64,000 nucleotides of DNA from Cliona cf. orientalis (lineage: Eukaryota; Porifera; Demospongiae; Clionaida; Clionaidae): positions 6,696,001 to 6,760,000 of the forward strand of contig OZ005707.1 in the NCBI GenBank assembly GCA_963930775.1. The letters run 5' to 3'. Position numbers and translations under genes: made by a program. Under the pieces are notes generated by a model that saw only the letters and a list, made by a program, of their open reading frames with translations, made no database searches and had not been told where the DNA came from. Shown here piece by piece: positions 26,401-34,881 of this stretch (within the stretch, counting starts at the first letter, position 1; each line of letters opens with the position of its first letter).

Positions 26401-27594
26401 TTTAGTCAGCCAATTTCTTCCCAGAAGGGTAGGCCCATCTCCCTTGACAACCACCAAAGGTAGTATAGCTGTCTGACCTTGGTAAACAACTTGTACATCT
26501 GTGCTACCCACCACTGTAATAGGCTCCTTTGAGTAGGTCTGCAACCTGATAGTGGATGTACTTAGGCTCCTCCCCGGCCACAACTTGTGGTACCTGTTCT
26601 CAGAGATTATGGAAACACAGGCACCTGTATCTATCTCCATGGAGATGGAGACCTTATCTACTTCAACTTGTACCTTTATGGGAGGTGTGCGGCCATCTCG
26701 TCTTTGTCCAATAGTCAGGATTGGCTGCATGGAGTCATCTGTGTCCGAATCGTACTCCTCGTCTAGCTGGCGAACAGGTTGTGAAGTAGTTCTCTTAGTC
26801 GACTTTCCTTGGGGTGCAGGTTGGGGTTGAGATTTGCTCTTGCAGACTCTAGCTAGGTGTCCCTTCTTTTTGCATTTGTGACACACACTGTCTCGGAATC
26901 TGCACACAGTAGCCAAATGGCCTGGCTTGCCACAGCGGTGACAAATCACTCGAGCTCCACCCTCTGCTGTGCTGGCTCTTTTCCCTGCTACCTTGTGCAC
27001 TGGCTCTGACTTGACATGTACCCCTGTGCTGCTTCCAGAGGTTGATTCAGCTTTGCCGGGCGATTGCATCTCTTTCAGGTTCTTAGTAGCCGTTTCGAAT
27101 CCCTTCGCTATCGACACAGCTTTAGCGTAGGTGAGGTCAGTCTCCTGTAGTAGCTTCTTTTGAATCGGCTCGTCGTTTATCCCCCAGACGATTCGATCTC
27201 TGAGCATTTTATTCAGAGTCTCGCCGTAGTTACAGTGCTGTGCAAGACGACGCAGCTCCGCTACGTAAGCGGCTACAGATTCTCCAGCCTGTCTCGACCT
27301 CGAGTTGAAGCGAAAACGTTGCATGACCTCGGAAGGTGTCGGACTGTAGTGCTCGGTAAGTTTTGCAACCAGCTCGTCGTAGTTCTTTTCTTTTGGCTTC
27401 GCAGGAGCAAGGAGGCTTCTCAACAGTTTGTAGGGCGCCGGCCCGATGACCGAGAGGAAAGTAGCCCGTCGCTTGTCCGCTTTTGCGTCTCCAGTGAGAT
27501 CGTTAGCCTCGAAAAATTGCTCTAGCCTCTCCACGTACTGAGGCCATTCCTCCTGCTCGGGATCATACTGCTCTATCTTTCCCAGCAGTGCCAT
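23416..27594 (-). CDS. Gag-Pol polyprotein of the Ty3-type element
   Basis: A single 1392-codon frame without frameshift or stop. In order: a Gag-like N-terminus; two CCHC zinc knuckles (about residues 218-231 and 238-251); aspartic protease with DTGA at about 322-325; reverse transcriptase with YIDD at about 600-603; RNase H; and integrase with an HHCC zinc domain and a DDE core. The protease-RT-RNaseH-integrase order is that of Ty3. Gag and Pol are fused in one frame. The stop codon TAA lies inside the 3' LTR (23416-23418), so the last residues use LTR sequence. There is no env-like frame. All visible catalytic motifs look intact. Confidence 0.95.
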   Translation of the reverse strand: MALLGKIEQYDPEQEEWPQYVERLEQFFEANDLTGDAKADKRRATFLSVIGPAPYKLLRSLLAPAKPKEKNYDELVAKLTEHYSPTPSEVMQRFRFNSRSRQAGESVAAYVAELRRLAQHCNYGETLNKMLRDRIVWGINDEPIQKKLLQETDLTYAKAVSIAKGFETATKNLKEMQSPGKAESTSGSSTGVHVKSEPVHKVAGKRASTAEGGARVICHRCGKPGHLATVCRFRDSVCHKCKKKGHLARVCKSKSQPQPAPQGKSTKRTTSQPVRQLDEEYDSDTDDSMQPILTIGQRRDGRTPPIKVQVEVDKVSISMEIDTGACVSIISENRYHKLWPGRSLSTSTIRLQTYSKEPITVVGSTDVQVVYQGQTAILPLVVVKGDGPTLLGRNWLTKIKLNWDKIHYMQSPQLHDLLTQYDELFQERLGTFKDYEAKIEMDPGATPRFCKARTVPYAMREKVEEELDRLVAEGTLEPVDYSDWAAPIVAVMKSDRKNVRICGDFRMTINPVSKLNRYPIPKTEDIFATLKQGKLFTKLDLSQAYLQLKLEEESSKYVVISTHKGLFRYTRLPYGISSAPGIFQKAMEQLLQGIPHVTVYIDDILIHSETEAEHLKSLEEVFKRLAKAELKVKKQKCKFMVPSVPYLGHVIDSEGLHPLPEKVEAIRQAPTPSNVTELKSYLGLLTYYGKFLPNLSTRLAPLYKLLSKKEPWEWTSAQDKAFNESKELLTSSQLLVHYDSKLPLLLACDASAYGIGAVLAHRMPDGSEKPIGYASRTLNSAERNYSQLEKEGLSLVFGIKRFYSYLFGHSFTLITDHKPLLGLLDSQKPTSPQASARIRRWSLYLSMFEYKLKFRNTTAHANADALSRLPLPVQPSVKQPPPEIVLLVDHLDNSPVTAHQIKECTRKDPQLAPIVQFVQQGWPSVCPDPDKFAPFFEKKAELSIYEGCLLWGTRVIVPHACRDAVLTELHEGHPGVTRMKGLSRMYVWWPGITKDIERTVQQCSACQLHQSTPSVAPLHPWSWPTRPWARLHLDYAGPVQGKMILVMVDAHSKWIEAICTPNATSTAVIEELRTIFAQFGIPETVVTDNGTCFVSAEIEAFFKSNGIKHLTSAPYHPASNGLAERAVQTVKKGLRKITHGTMRTRLAQVLLTYRLTPQSTTGISPSELLLGHRPRSRLDLLKPNTAERVERNQMKQKEKHDLRSRERNFEAGDDVFVRNYHHGDKWLPGTVEQKTGPVSYRVRLANGKTRRCHQDQVRKRSVEVPQDSHREPDIPDIVIPPSSPETTSANTESSTASPASETMPTENTNSEPASPDPIPANPDAVRVNPTREKSYPKRNRVPVERFEPTWTSVIFWLYHFMLIHFCKLHAYTCTCFPPFLVCVIIILRGKEV

Positions 27595-27612
27595 GAGTTC
27601 GAGATCCCGTAA

Positions 27613-27622
27613 CTCGTCGCCA
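27613..27622 (-). promoter_or_regulatory. primer binding site of the retrotransposon (tRNA-Ser type)
   Basis: On the element's strand TGGCGACGAG begins 5 nt after the 5' LTR. It is complementary to the 3' CCA end of a tRNA-Ser(GCU)-like acceptor (CTCGTCGCCA). Identification of the tRNA is from memory of animal tRNA-Ser ends. Confidence 0.65.
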
Positions 27623-27627
27623 AAATA

Positions 27628-27762
27628 TGTCGTGACTTAGCACAGTGAAGTAAAACTTTTCATTAATACTTTTTACTTGTCGACAATATTGCAATGCACA
27701 CATATTATATAGATTCACAAAAACCACAAAACAGGATACACAAAATAACCACGAACATTACA
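27628..27762 (-). repeat. 5' LTR of the Ty3-type element
   Basis: 135 bp. Identical to the 3' LTR apart from atattatatag versus atatatag. Confidence 0.93.
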
Positions 27763-27866
27763 ATAATATACACACAATAATATTATTGAAGGACACACCA
27801 GAAAATGATGAGTAGAAATAAGCCCTATTATACAATAAAATAAAAAAAAACCTATCATACTTCCTG

Positions 27867-29060
27867 CTACCAAAATTTGAAAGCCTTTTTGAGGATTCTG
27901 CTGATGCTGGCTTGAAAGCCCTCCGCTTCCTCTCTCATCAGTTCACATCTGTTCTCCTTCCACACGGCATGGGCGGATGGCATCAGAGCTGACAGCTGCT
28001 CGAAGCGACGGGCATTATGAGGATGGGTGGAGAAAAACTCAGCTACTTCGCTATTTTCGCTGCCGGGAGTGGGCAAGTGTTTCCAGACCTTGGCCGCAGT
28101 TTCAGGCTCGAAACAAGCATTAGCAGCGAACATGAGCCCCACCTCATCCGCCTCAGTCTCCAGCTGTCTCGAGTACGGGAGATGAAAAAGGAGCTCGGCG
28201 GTCGAACGACTCCAGCCGTGGAAAAAATATGACACCAAATCGTTAGGTATGATCGCCCAAATTGCTCCCACAAGGAATAGTGCGAAGAATTCTATGATTC
28301 CACGCTGGCTGAGAGCTTCTACTCCATGGCTGAGAACAGCATGGGACACCTCATGAGAGAGAATAAAGGCAAGCTCCTCCTTGTTATGGCAGGCTTTGAT
28401 GAGGCCTGAGAAGACAAAAATCTCTCCAGATGGCAGACAGACGGCGTTAATTACCTCAGGGGCATCGACGATATAGAGAGTCCAGTGGAGACCTTCGAAG
28501 ATGGGCCCCCACTTTTCCCAGTTTTTGCCGAGAATCTGGCTGACGATGGACAGCACGTGCTGGTAGGTGGGATGATTGTGAGCGAGGATGGCCTTATCAC
28601 CGACTAACTCCTTCACCAGCATTTCCCTCTCTTCTGTTATCATCTTTATCACATCATCCCTGGAAAACATGAGAAAGCGCCTTCGACCAGTCACTGGAGT
28701 GCTTTCAACATGAGAGTAGTAGTAGCCAAAAGAGCCTAAAGTTAGGAGCCCAATTCCTCCATAAATCAGACCTCTCCTTCTCCTAATGGCTTCCCTCATG
28801 GCGGCCCTTCTCTCTGGCGTCAGTCTACTCCACCAGCTTCTAGTCAGTCGAGCGCCCAGAGCCACCAGCCCCCTTGCCAGTGGCGTCATGAAGAAGGCCT
28901 GCCTCTGTGAGCTGGTTTGAAATGTTCTCGATACATCTTGTCGATGAAGCTGATGCCTCCAGGTAGATGGATGTATTGAAGGTTTGTTTGCGTATGATCG
29001 ACCCGCTCCTCGCAGTATTACTGGCAGAGAGAACGATCTCCAGATGCAACTCTTGGACAT
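27867..29060 (-). CDS. OMA1: OMA1 mitochondrial inner-membrane metalloprotease
   Basis: Stress-activated protease that cleaves OPA1 and DELE1 (family knowledge). Intronless 397-residue frame. A basic, Ser-rich N-terminus without acidic residues fits a mitochondrial presequence. One membrane segment lies at about residues 98-115 (LIYGGIGLLTLGSFGYYY). The M48-type zinc motif HEVSH is at residues 236-240 (ILSHEVSHAVLSHG), with the downstream Glu ligand in LETEADEVG. It is somewhat shorter than the ~520-residue mammalian protein. Lack of introns is unusual among its neighbours, METTL3 excepted. An antioxidant-response-like motif, TGCTGAGTCA, lies at 29091-29100, about 30 bp upstream of the start. 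Confidence 0.93.
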   Translation of the reverse strand: MSKSCIWRSFSLPVILRGAGRSYANKPSIHPSTWRHQLHRQDVSRTFQTSSQRQAFFMTPLARGLVALGARLTRSWWSRLTPERRAAMREAIRRRRGLIYGGIGLLTLGSFGYYYSHVESTPVTGRRRFLMFSRDDVIKMITEEREMLVKELVGDKAILAHNHPTYQHVLSIVSQILGKNWEKWGPIFEGLHWTLYIVDAPEVINAVCLPSGEIFVFSGLIKACHNKEELAFILSHEVSHAVLSHGVEALSQRGIIEFFALFLVGAIWAIIPNDLVSYFFHGWSRSTAELLFHLPYSRQLETEADEVGLMFAANACFEPETAAKVWKHLPTPGSENSEVAEFFSTHPHNARRFEQLSALMPSAHAVWKENRCELMREEAEGFQASISRILKKAFKFW

Positions 29061-29090
29061 AATTATGAGTGCTAATTAAAATTAAATGTA

Positions 29091-29100
29091 TGCTGAGTCA
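29091..29100. promoter_or_regulatory. ARE/Maf-like site upstream of OMA1
   Basis: TGCTGAGTCA, reverse complement TGACTCAGCA. It has the same core as the two sites between COPS5 and TAF12. Confidence 0.5.
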
Positions 29101-29216
29101 TTTCCGCTAATTTTATAATGTACGTGTATTATTGACGACCTTTTACCATATCATTATGAACTACTGGGGATGTGGTAAAGCAGAGCAACACCACATACAA
29201 AAATTTAATATCTTGG

Positions 29217-30758
29217 CTAGAGTTTAGGCATGTTGAGGTTAGTGGGCGGGGCCAAGGTGTCGTACTCGCCCCTGGGGTATCTCTTGTAGAAACTCTCCTT
29301 TACACTCGGGACCAATAGTTTCACCCCATCCAGCTGGTTCCCTAGCGTCACCCAGTTCGGCTGACAATTATGCTCTCGTCCGAACAGCTCTATCTTCAGA
29401 GTTCCTGGTGAGAGCCGTTCTATGAGTCCGTACACTTCGTCCGGTTTATGGCTTGTAGCTCTAACTTCAGCCACAATCACGTCCGTATCAATCCCCCTGT
29501 TGACGGCCAAGTTGCCCTTTGCACCCACCAGGCAGTGCTCTTTGCCGTGGTTGATCCAGTGTCCGGTCCGACCTGTACGGATCAATCGCTGCAGCTGATT
29601 GGTCTTGACCCAGACTAGTTCATCAACTCTCTCGTAGCCCCACAGCGTGAGACACTCTCTCCCCAGCTCCATGGCTCTACCTGTCACCCATAAAAAGATG
29701 TAACCGTCGTCCTGGAGACCAGGTATGTTGAGTTGTCTCATTTCATCATCGGACATCGTACCATAGGGCAGCTCCATGTGGATATCCCAAGGTGGGTCGG
29801 CCATAATCACGGCGAATTTTCCCAGACACGTCATATCGAAGTAACGCAAGTCGCAGTTGACCCACTGAGGGGAGATGAGCTTCGAGCGAGGCACAACGCT
29901 ACCAGCAGTTGGCTTGGCCTTGACCTGCTTGGGTAAAGCTTCTGGTTCGTCAATGGAATCGTCAATTGAGTAGTGCACAAACTTGCACGTTTCCATGTGG
30001 AAGCAGGTGTTGAGGAAAGAACAATCCCCCAAATTCTTGTCCGTGTGTGCTTGAATGATTCGACGGAAATGAAGCTTTGCACACGCCTTGCTGCTATTCT
30101 TAGCACGACGACAATCGTCCTTGGTCTTGTGCAGACAGAACTCTCTCAACTGTGAGCCACCGGCGCTCTGAAACATCTCCAAACTTCGCTGCTCCATGAA
30201 GCTCTTGGTGTTGAGCAGGTCCAATATCTCATTGCCCATCTTCCTACTTTCCTTCTCCTTCACAGACGACGAAGTCAATATCCAATCGATTTCTTCTCCC
30301 GTCGTACGAAATTTCTTGCTGATAGGCGACTCTTCGTTCGGTGTCGTTCCATTAGCATTCACCAGCTTGCTCAGTCGATCGAGGTTTATCGATGAAGCTG
30401 TACCATCCTGAAGCTCCAGCAGTCCTTGGCAGCTCATCTTGTTCAAGATCTCCTTAGTGTCATTCTCCTTGCTGTGCCCCAATCCTCCAACTTTTCCCAT
30501 TAATTTGCTGACATCCATAGGGAACTCCAGAGTCGGATTAAGCAGCGCCTCGTGAATCTTGTGCTCAACAGCTTTGTCAATGGGGCGGACGTGAAGCGAA
30601 TTTTGCCATTGCTGAGGTATCTCTGTCACCGAACTCCGTCGTCTTCGTATCTTTTTCTTCCATAGCGTCTGCATTCGACTTCTGTGCTTCTTCCTAACGC
30701 GCTGAATCTCCTGCCATGTATCCTTCTCCTGCTCCACAGTGGCGTACATGTATCGCAT
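29217..30758 (-). CDS. METTL3: METTL3, catalytic subunit of the mRNA m6A methyltransferase
   Basis: Transfers methyl from SAM to adenosine N6 in mRNA with METTL14. Intronless, 513 residues (human is 580). A basic N-terminus (VRKKHRSRMQTLWKKKIRRR) is followed by two CCCH zinc fingers (about residues 208-230 and 246-262). The MT-A70 domain has the catalytic DPPW at 321-324, then MELPYGTMSDDEMRQLNIP, GYIFLWVTGRAMELGRECL, the interface loop VWVKTNQLQRLIRTGRTGHW, NHGKEHCLVG and IELFGREHNCQPNW. The first Met is used here. An alternative start three codons later (MYATVEQ) is possible. No METTL14 is in the window. Divergent from CACNB, 67 bp between starts. Confidence 0.97.
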   Translation of the reverse strand: MRYMYATVEQEKDTWQEIQRVRKKHRSRMQTLWKKKIRRRRSSVTEIPQQWQNSLHVRPIDKAVEHKIHEALLNPTLEFPMDVSKLMGKVGGLGHSKENDTKEILNKMSCQGLLELQDGTASSINLDRLSKLVNANGTTPNEESPISKKFRTTGEEIDWILTSSSVKEKESRKMGNEILDLLNTKSFMEQRSLEMFQSAGGSQLREFCLHKTKDDCRRAKNSSKACAKLHFRRIIQAHTDKNLGDCSFLNTCFHMETCKFVHYSIDDSIDEPEALPKQVKAKPTAGSVVPRSKLISPQWVNCDLRYFDMTCLGKFAVIMADPPWDIHMELPYGTMSDDEMRQLNIPGLQDDGYIFLWVTGRAMELGRECLTLWGYERVDELVWVKTNQLQRLIRTGRTGHWINHGKEHCLVGAKGNLAVNRGIDTDVIVAEVRATSHKPDEVYGLIERLSPGTLKIELFGREHNCQPNWVTLGNQLDGVKLLVPSVKESFYKRYPRGEYDTLAPPTNLNMPKL

Positions 30759-30825
30759 CGTGTTCGGTGGGCGTTAAATGGAATAAGAATTTCTGTGAAA
30801 GGTCGAAGTACACCAAGCATTTGGC

Positions 30826-32461
30826 TATGGCCTCCACTCCTACTCCCGCGCCTGAAATCAAGGCGCAGCTACTGAGAGAAGAGGCGCTGGAAGCTCTAGC
30901 CAAGGCTCACGTAAGGACTAGTCCTCAAATCGCCGCGCCCCAGCTGATACGAGACGTGTGTTTTGTGCGACCTTTACCTATTACCCCCTCTTTGTGTAGC
31001 CAATTCCTGTACAGTTCTGTCGTCGTACTGAGGTTGACTATCGGCCTGAGTTCACCGACTCTCCTCCCCACATCAACTACACTGCTAGTTTAAGGAAGGG
31101 AGATTACATCCACTTCAAGTTGGTAAGATTCCCCACCCCCAACCTTAATGAATACCCCGGAAACTGACTGAATTCTGTATTTTTTTGTAACCACACTGCA
31201 GCAATACAGTGATGACTGGTGGATTGGTCGAGTGGTTGATGATCGAAGAGGGCTGTTCTTCATTCCAAGGTGAAGTGAAATAACTGAAATGTGCCTTTGT
31301 AACCAGCGTCATTGCATGTAGTGAGGAGAAGCTTAAAGCGGTGACCAAGGAGATACAAATGACTGAAAAATCGACCCCAGAAGTGAGTTTTTCCATCATA
31401 ATTCACTTTTCACTTTTGAATCATCCAGTAGACAGAGAAGATTGATTTTTTTTTTTCTTTTGTTTAGCAGACTAATGTCTACACTCGTGCTCCCATCACC
31501 AGACCGATAGTCTTGATGGGTCCTTCAGGGAAGAAATCACAGGTGAGAACAGAGGGAGGGAGAAATACCATTAGCTCTAGTCAGATCAACTGATAAAACT
31601 ATAAAAAAAAAAAGTACAGGGGACTAGGGTGTAGCTGGCTACATAGCTGGCTAGTTCATGCATGTGTGTGTGTGTATTTTAAAGCACGCCACTGTCGGTT
31701 GCTTTTGAGATCAATTTTTAGCATTCCTCTCCATTACCTTCAGCTCACAGACCTCCTTCAAAAGCCACTCATCAGCTTCATGAAGGAACGTTTAGCCGGT
31801 CGCCTTGTCACGTTGAAGCCAGACTTCTCCGTAACCTACAACATGACGGCAGACCAGGCGCGGAGGCTTCACTCCGAGGTGTACGCGGCTGGGGCATCGA
31901 TGAACCTTATCTTTCTCGACTGCAATGCCAGTTCTCCCGAGGACCTAGCCCCCGCCAAGATCCACCCTCACATCATCTATGTGAACATAGCCAGGCAGAA
32001 GGTCCTGCATAAGCTGGTGCAGCAGATGACGGCCAATTCAAGGGAGAGAGACGAACAGCTGCAACAAGCCTATCATCTCTACGAGAACTCGGTGAGTCAG
32101 CACACATTTTTAGGAAAAGGTCGCCAAATTAATTTGTGCTATGATATGAGAGTCCTATTTTGTTGGAAAAGGTCGTCAATTGTTGAAATTGCTGCGTTTT
32201 GTACCTCATCACCACATTCTGGGTGTTATTGTGATAATTATTGTTTTGCAGCATGACTATTCTCTGATCATCTCGGACAGCAACGTTGATGATGCCTGCC
32301 AGACTCTGGAGTTATTTCTGGAGAGCTATTGGGCATTCACGAGGTCCGTGATCCTGGTCAACTCGCTGAACCTGACCAGCAGAACCAGTGTAGCCACCAC
32401 TGCCTCTAGGAGACCTACACTAGCTGCACAGACAACTATCGATGCAACTGTTACTACATGA
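30826..32461 (+). CDS. voltage-gated calcium channel beta subunit (CACNB-like)
   Basis: Cytoplasmic MAGUK-type subunit that binds the alpha-interaction domain of the pore and sets trafficking and gating. Seven exons: 30826-30910, 31000-31122, 31202-31269, 31322-31382, 31471-31542, 31744-32091 and 32252-32461. SH3 part: FCRRTEVDYRPEF, LRKGDYIHFKLQYSDDWWIG, RVVDDRRGLFFIPS. Guanylate-kinase-like part: RPIVLMGPSGKKS (degenerate P-loop), MKERLAGRL, NLIFLDCNASSPEDLAPAKI, IIYVNIARQKVLHKLV, SHDYSLIISDSNVDDACQTL and ESYWAFTR. The exon 5 acceptor reads TTTAGCAG, so splicing may add one Gln. The C-terminus after the GK domain is short. Family assignment is by motif order. Confidence 0.9.
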
Positions 32462-32787
32462 GTGCAGTATAGAGGACAGTTTGTGTCAGTTGATCATGTC
32501 AATCATGCAAATCGTGCTTTTTTTAATCTATCATCTTCAGTGAATTCAATGTTGTACTGTTTATATAATTTTACACTGTTCAGTATAATATAAATATACT
32601 GCACATGCAGATTGTGAATTCAATATCACGATAATAGTTTTGCAATAATTATTATTACAAAAGGCCATAATTTAAAAAATATTATTACTGACAAACTTTA
32701 ATGAGCTAGTGCTGGGTGCATACTGCATAATTTAAAAATAATTCCATGCAGGACTATAACAGATTGCATATTAATTTTTGTGACTGC
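32462..32787. other. convergent intergenic region CACNB/ABCA
   Basis: AT-rich, 326 bp, between two facing stop codons. No gene or recognised repeat. Confidence 0.5.
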
Positions 32788-34791
32788 TTATGGCTCATGA
32801 TTTTCGTCATCGATATCAATGTCCTCTCTTAGTTTGGTGTATCGAATAATCCCACCTGTGGTCGACAGTTTTCGACTCCCATTGCCCGGGGGCACAATAT
32901 CAGGAAGGTGATCACTACTGCTACCAGCTGATACACCCATCTCGGGGTTATCCGCTGATGGGTGTGGTTTGTGGGCGCGGTTTACACCTATGTCTTCTCT
33001 CTGTTCACTGGCGAAGTGGATAAAGACATCATCCAGGGTGGTCTGACTCACACTGTAGTCCTGTGGGGAGTGAGAAGAGAGAATGATTTTACACCAAAAG
33101 AAGTATTTCATTTCTCATACTTGTATGTCCAGTGACTGTCTCCCTTGCTCCATTGTCTCAAACACCTTATGCAGCTGTAGCTCAGCCATCGGCAGCTGGT
33201 AGACAAGAGTGTTCAAGTGCTCCTCCTATCACACAAAAAGTAGAATTTCTAAACAATTACTTTTATTTAGCAATTCAAATGCAATATATACACCTGATCT
33301 CTTACCTTCATTACAGATTCGTCGAAATTCTGCCTCACAAACTCCTTGACGGCTTCAATCTCTCCGGCCACTCGTATCTTAAGACGGTAGCCCTCGCCAT
33401 AGAGCGACTTGAGCTGCTGTGGGGAGCCAAGGCAGCGAAACTCTCCATTCACCATGATCCCAACTCGTGAGCAGAGGGCCTCGCACTCAGCCATGCTGTG
33501 AGTGGTGAGAAGAACTGACTGACCAGCTTGAACTAGGCCTCGAATGATCGACCAGAGGAACCGTTTAGCACGAGGGTCGACGCCGGACGTGGGTTCGTCC
33601 AGGAGTATGAGAGGGGGACGGGCCAGGAGGGCGATGGCCGTTGAGAGCTTTCTCCTGTTTCCACCGGAGTAGGTACCAGCTGGCTTGTCGGCATATTGGT
33701 CTAGTCCTAGCTTGAGCAAGGCCCAGTCAACCACTCGCTTCACCTATACACACAAAAAGTTTATTCATATTAATATTAATTTTTCGGATTTCATGCACAG
33801 ATTCAGGAATCTTATGCACAAGGGAATCCCAATGATCAACTGACACTAATGTCTGCAATTTCTCATAAATCTCTCTCTCTCTCTCTCTCTCCTCACCTCA
33901 GCTGGCGGCAGTCCCCTCAGCTTGCAGTAGAGTATCAGGTGCTGTCTCCCAGTGAGGGGATCAGTGAGAGCGTCCACCTGGGGGCAGTAGCCGAACGACT
34001 GCTGTATGGGGCCCATGGACTCTGAAATAGGGTGTGAGGCAATCACTGCATCGCCTCCAGTGGCAGCTGTGTCTCCGGTCAGCATTCTGAAGGTGGTTGT
34101 CTTACCAGCTCCGTTCACTCCCAGCAGACCAAAACACTGCAGGTGGTTATTTGGGGGGAGGGGGGGGCATTGGCAATTAACAATTAGAGCTCAAATTTCT
34201 CAATATGTACATAAAATATTATATATATGTATATGAATATGTATGATGGCAAATGATGACAAATCTAGGGGAAGGATATTTAAGGTATATCTACAAAAAT
34301 ATATAGCTGAGTACACACTTTTATGCTCACTATGTGGCTATGGGTATAGTTACAGAGATATAGCAGCTATATAGTTGCTTACTTCAGCCTTCTTCATGAT
34401 TAGGCAGAGCTGATTAACAGCAATTTTATCAGGGGCTCCCCCTCCGCAGCAGGTGCAGCTGCAGCCGTTGTGTCCGTAGACCTTGGTGAGATTGTCCAGT
34501 GTGAGAATTCCATCCTTCCCCTCCCCACGGCCAACCTTTCGACGCTCACGGGACACCTCCCTGTCACTGTCCAGGGGATGAGGAATCAATGGACGCAAGT
34601 TCTTCGACCTGTGAGTGTGTGTGAGTGATGCATGTACGTGTACATGTAATAGGGTGCAAGTACATGTAAGTTCACATTCCATTCCACTCCCAATCGTAAT
34701 GAATCCAGTTTAGCACAAAGACAACATATGGGAGAATATTATAGGATGTGAGTATGAATTTTGCTGTCTCCCTCGCCCCACCCTCTCTCTC

Positions 34792-34881
<90 letters not shown>

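Larger units (their letters stand above)
23289..27762 (-). mobile_element. complete Ty3-type LTR retrotransposon
   Basis: Two near-identical LTRs (23289-23420 and 27628-27762) begin TGT and end ACA. A 5-bp target duplication, ATAAT, lies immediately outside both (23284-23288 and 27763-27767). One uninterrupted Gag-Pol frame lies between them on the minus strand. The LTRs differ mainly by a 3-bp indel, so insertion is recent. It sits between GH3 copy A and OMA1 and disrupts no recognised gene. The short LTRs and tRNA-Ser-type primer site fit the Mag-like part of the Ty3 group, which is inference. Confidence 0.95.
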
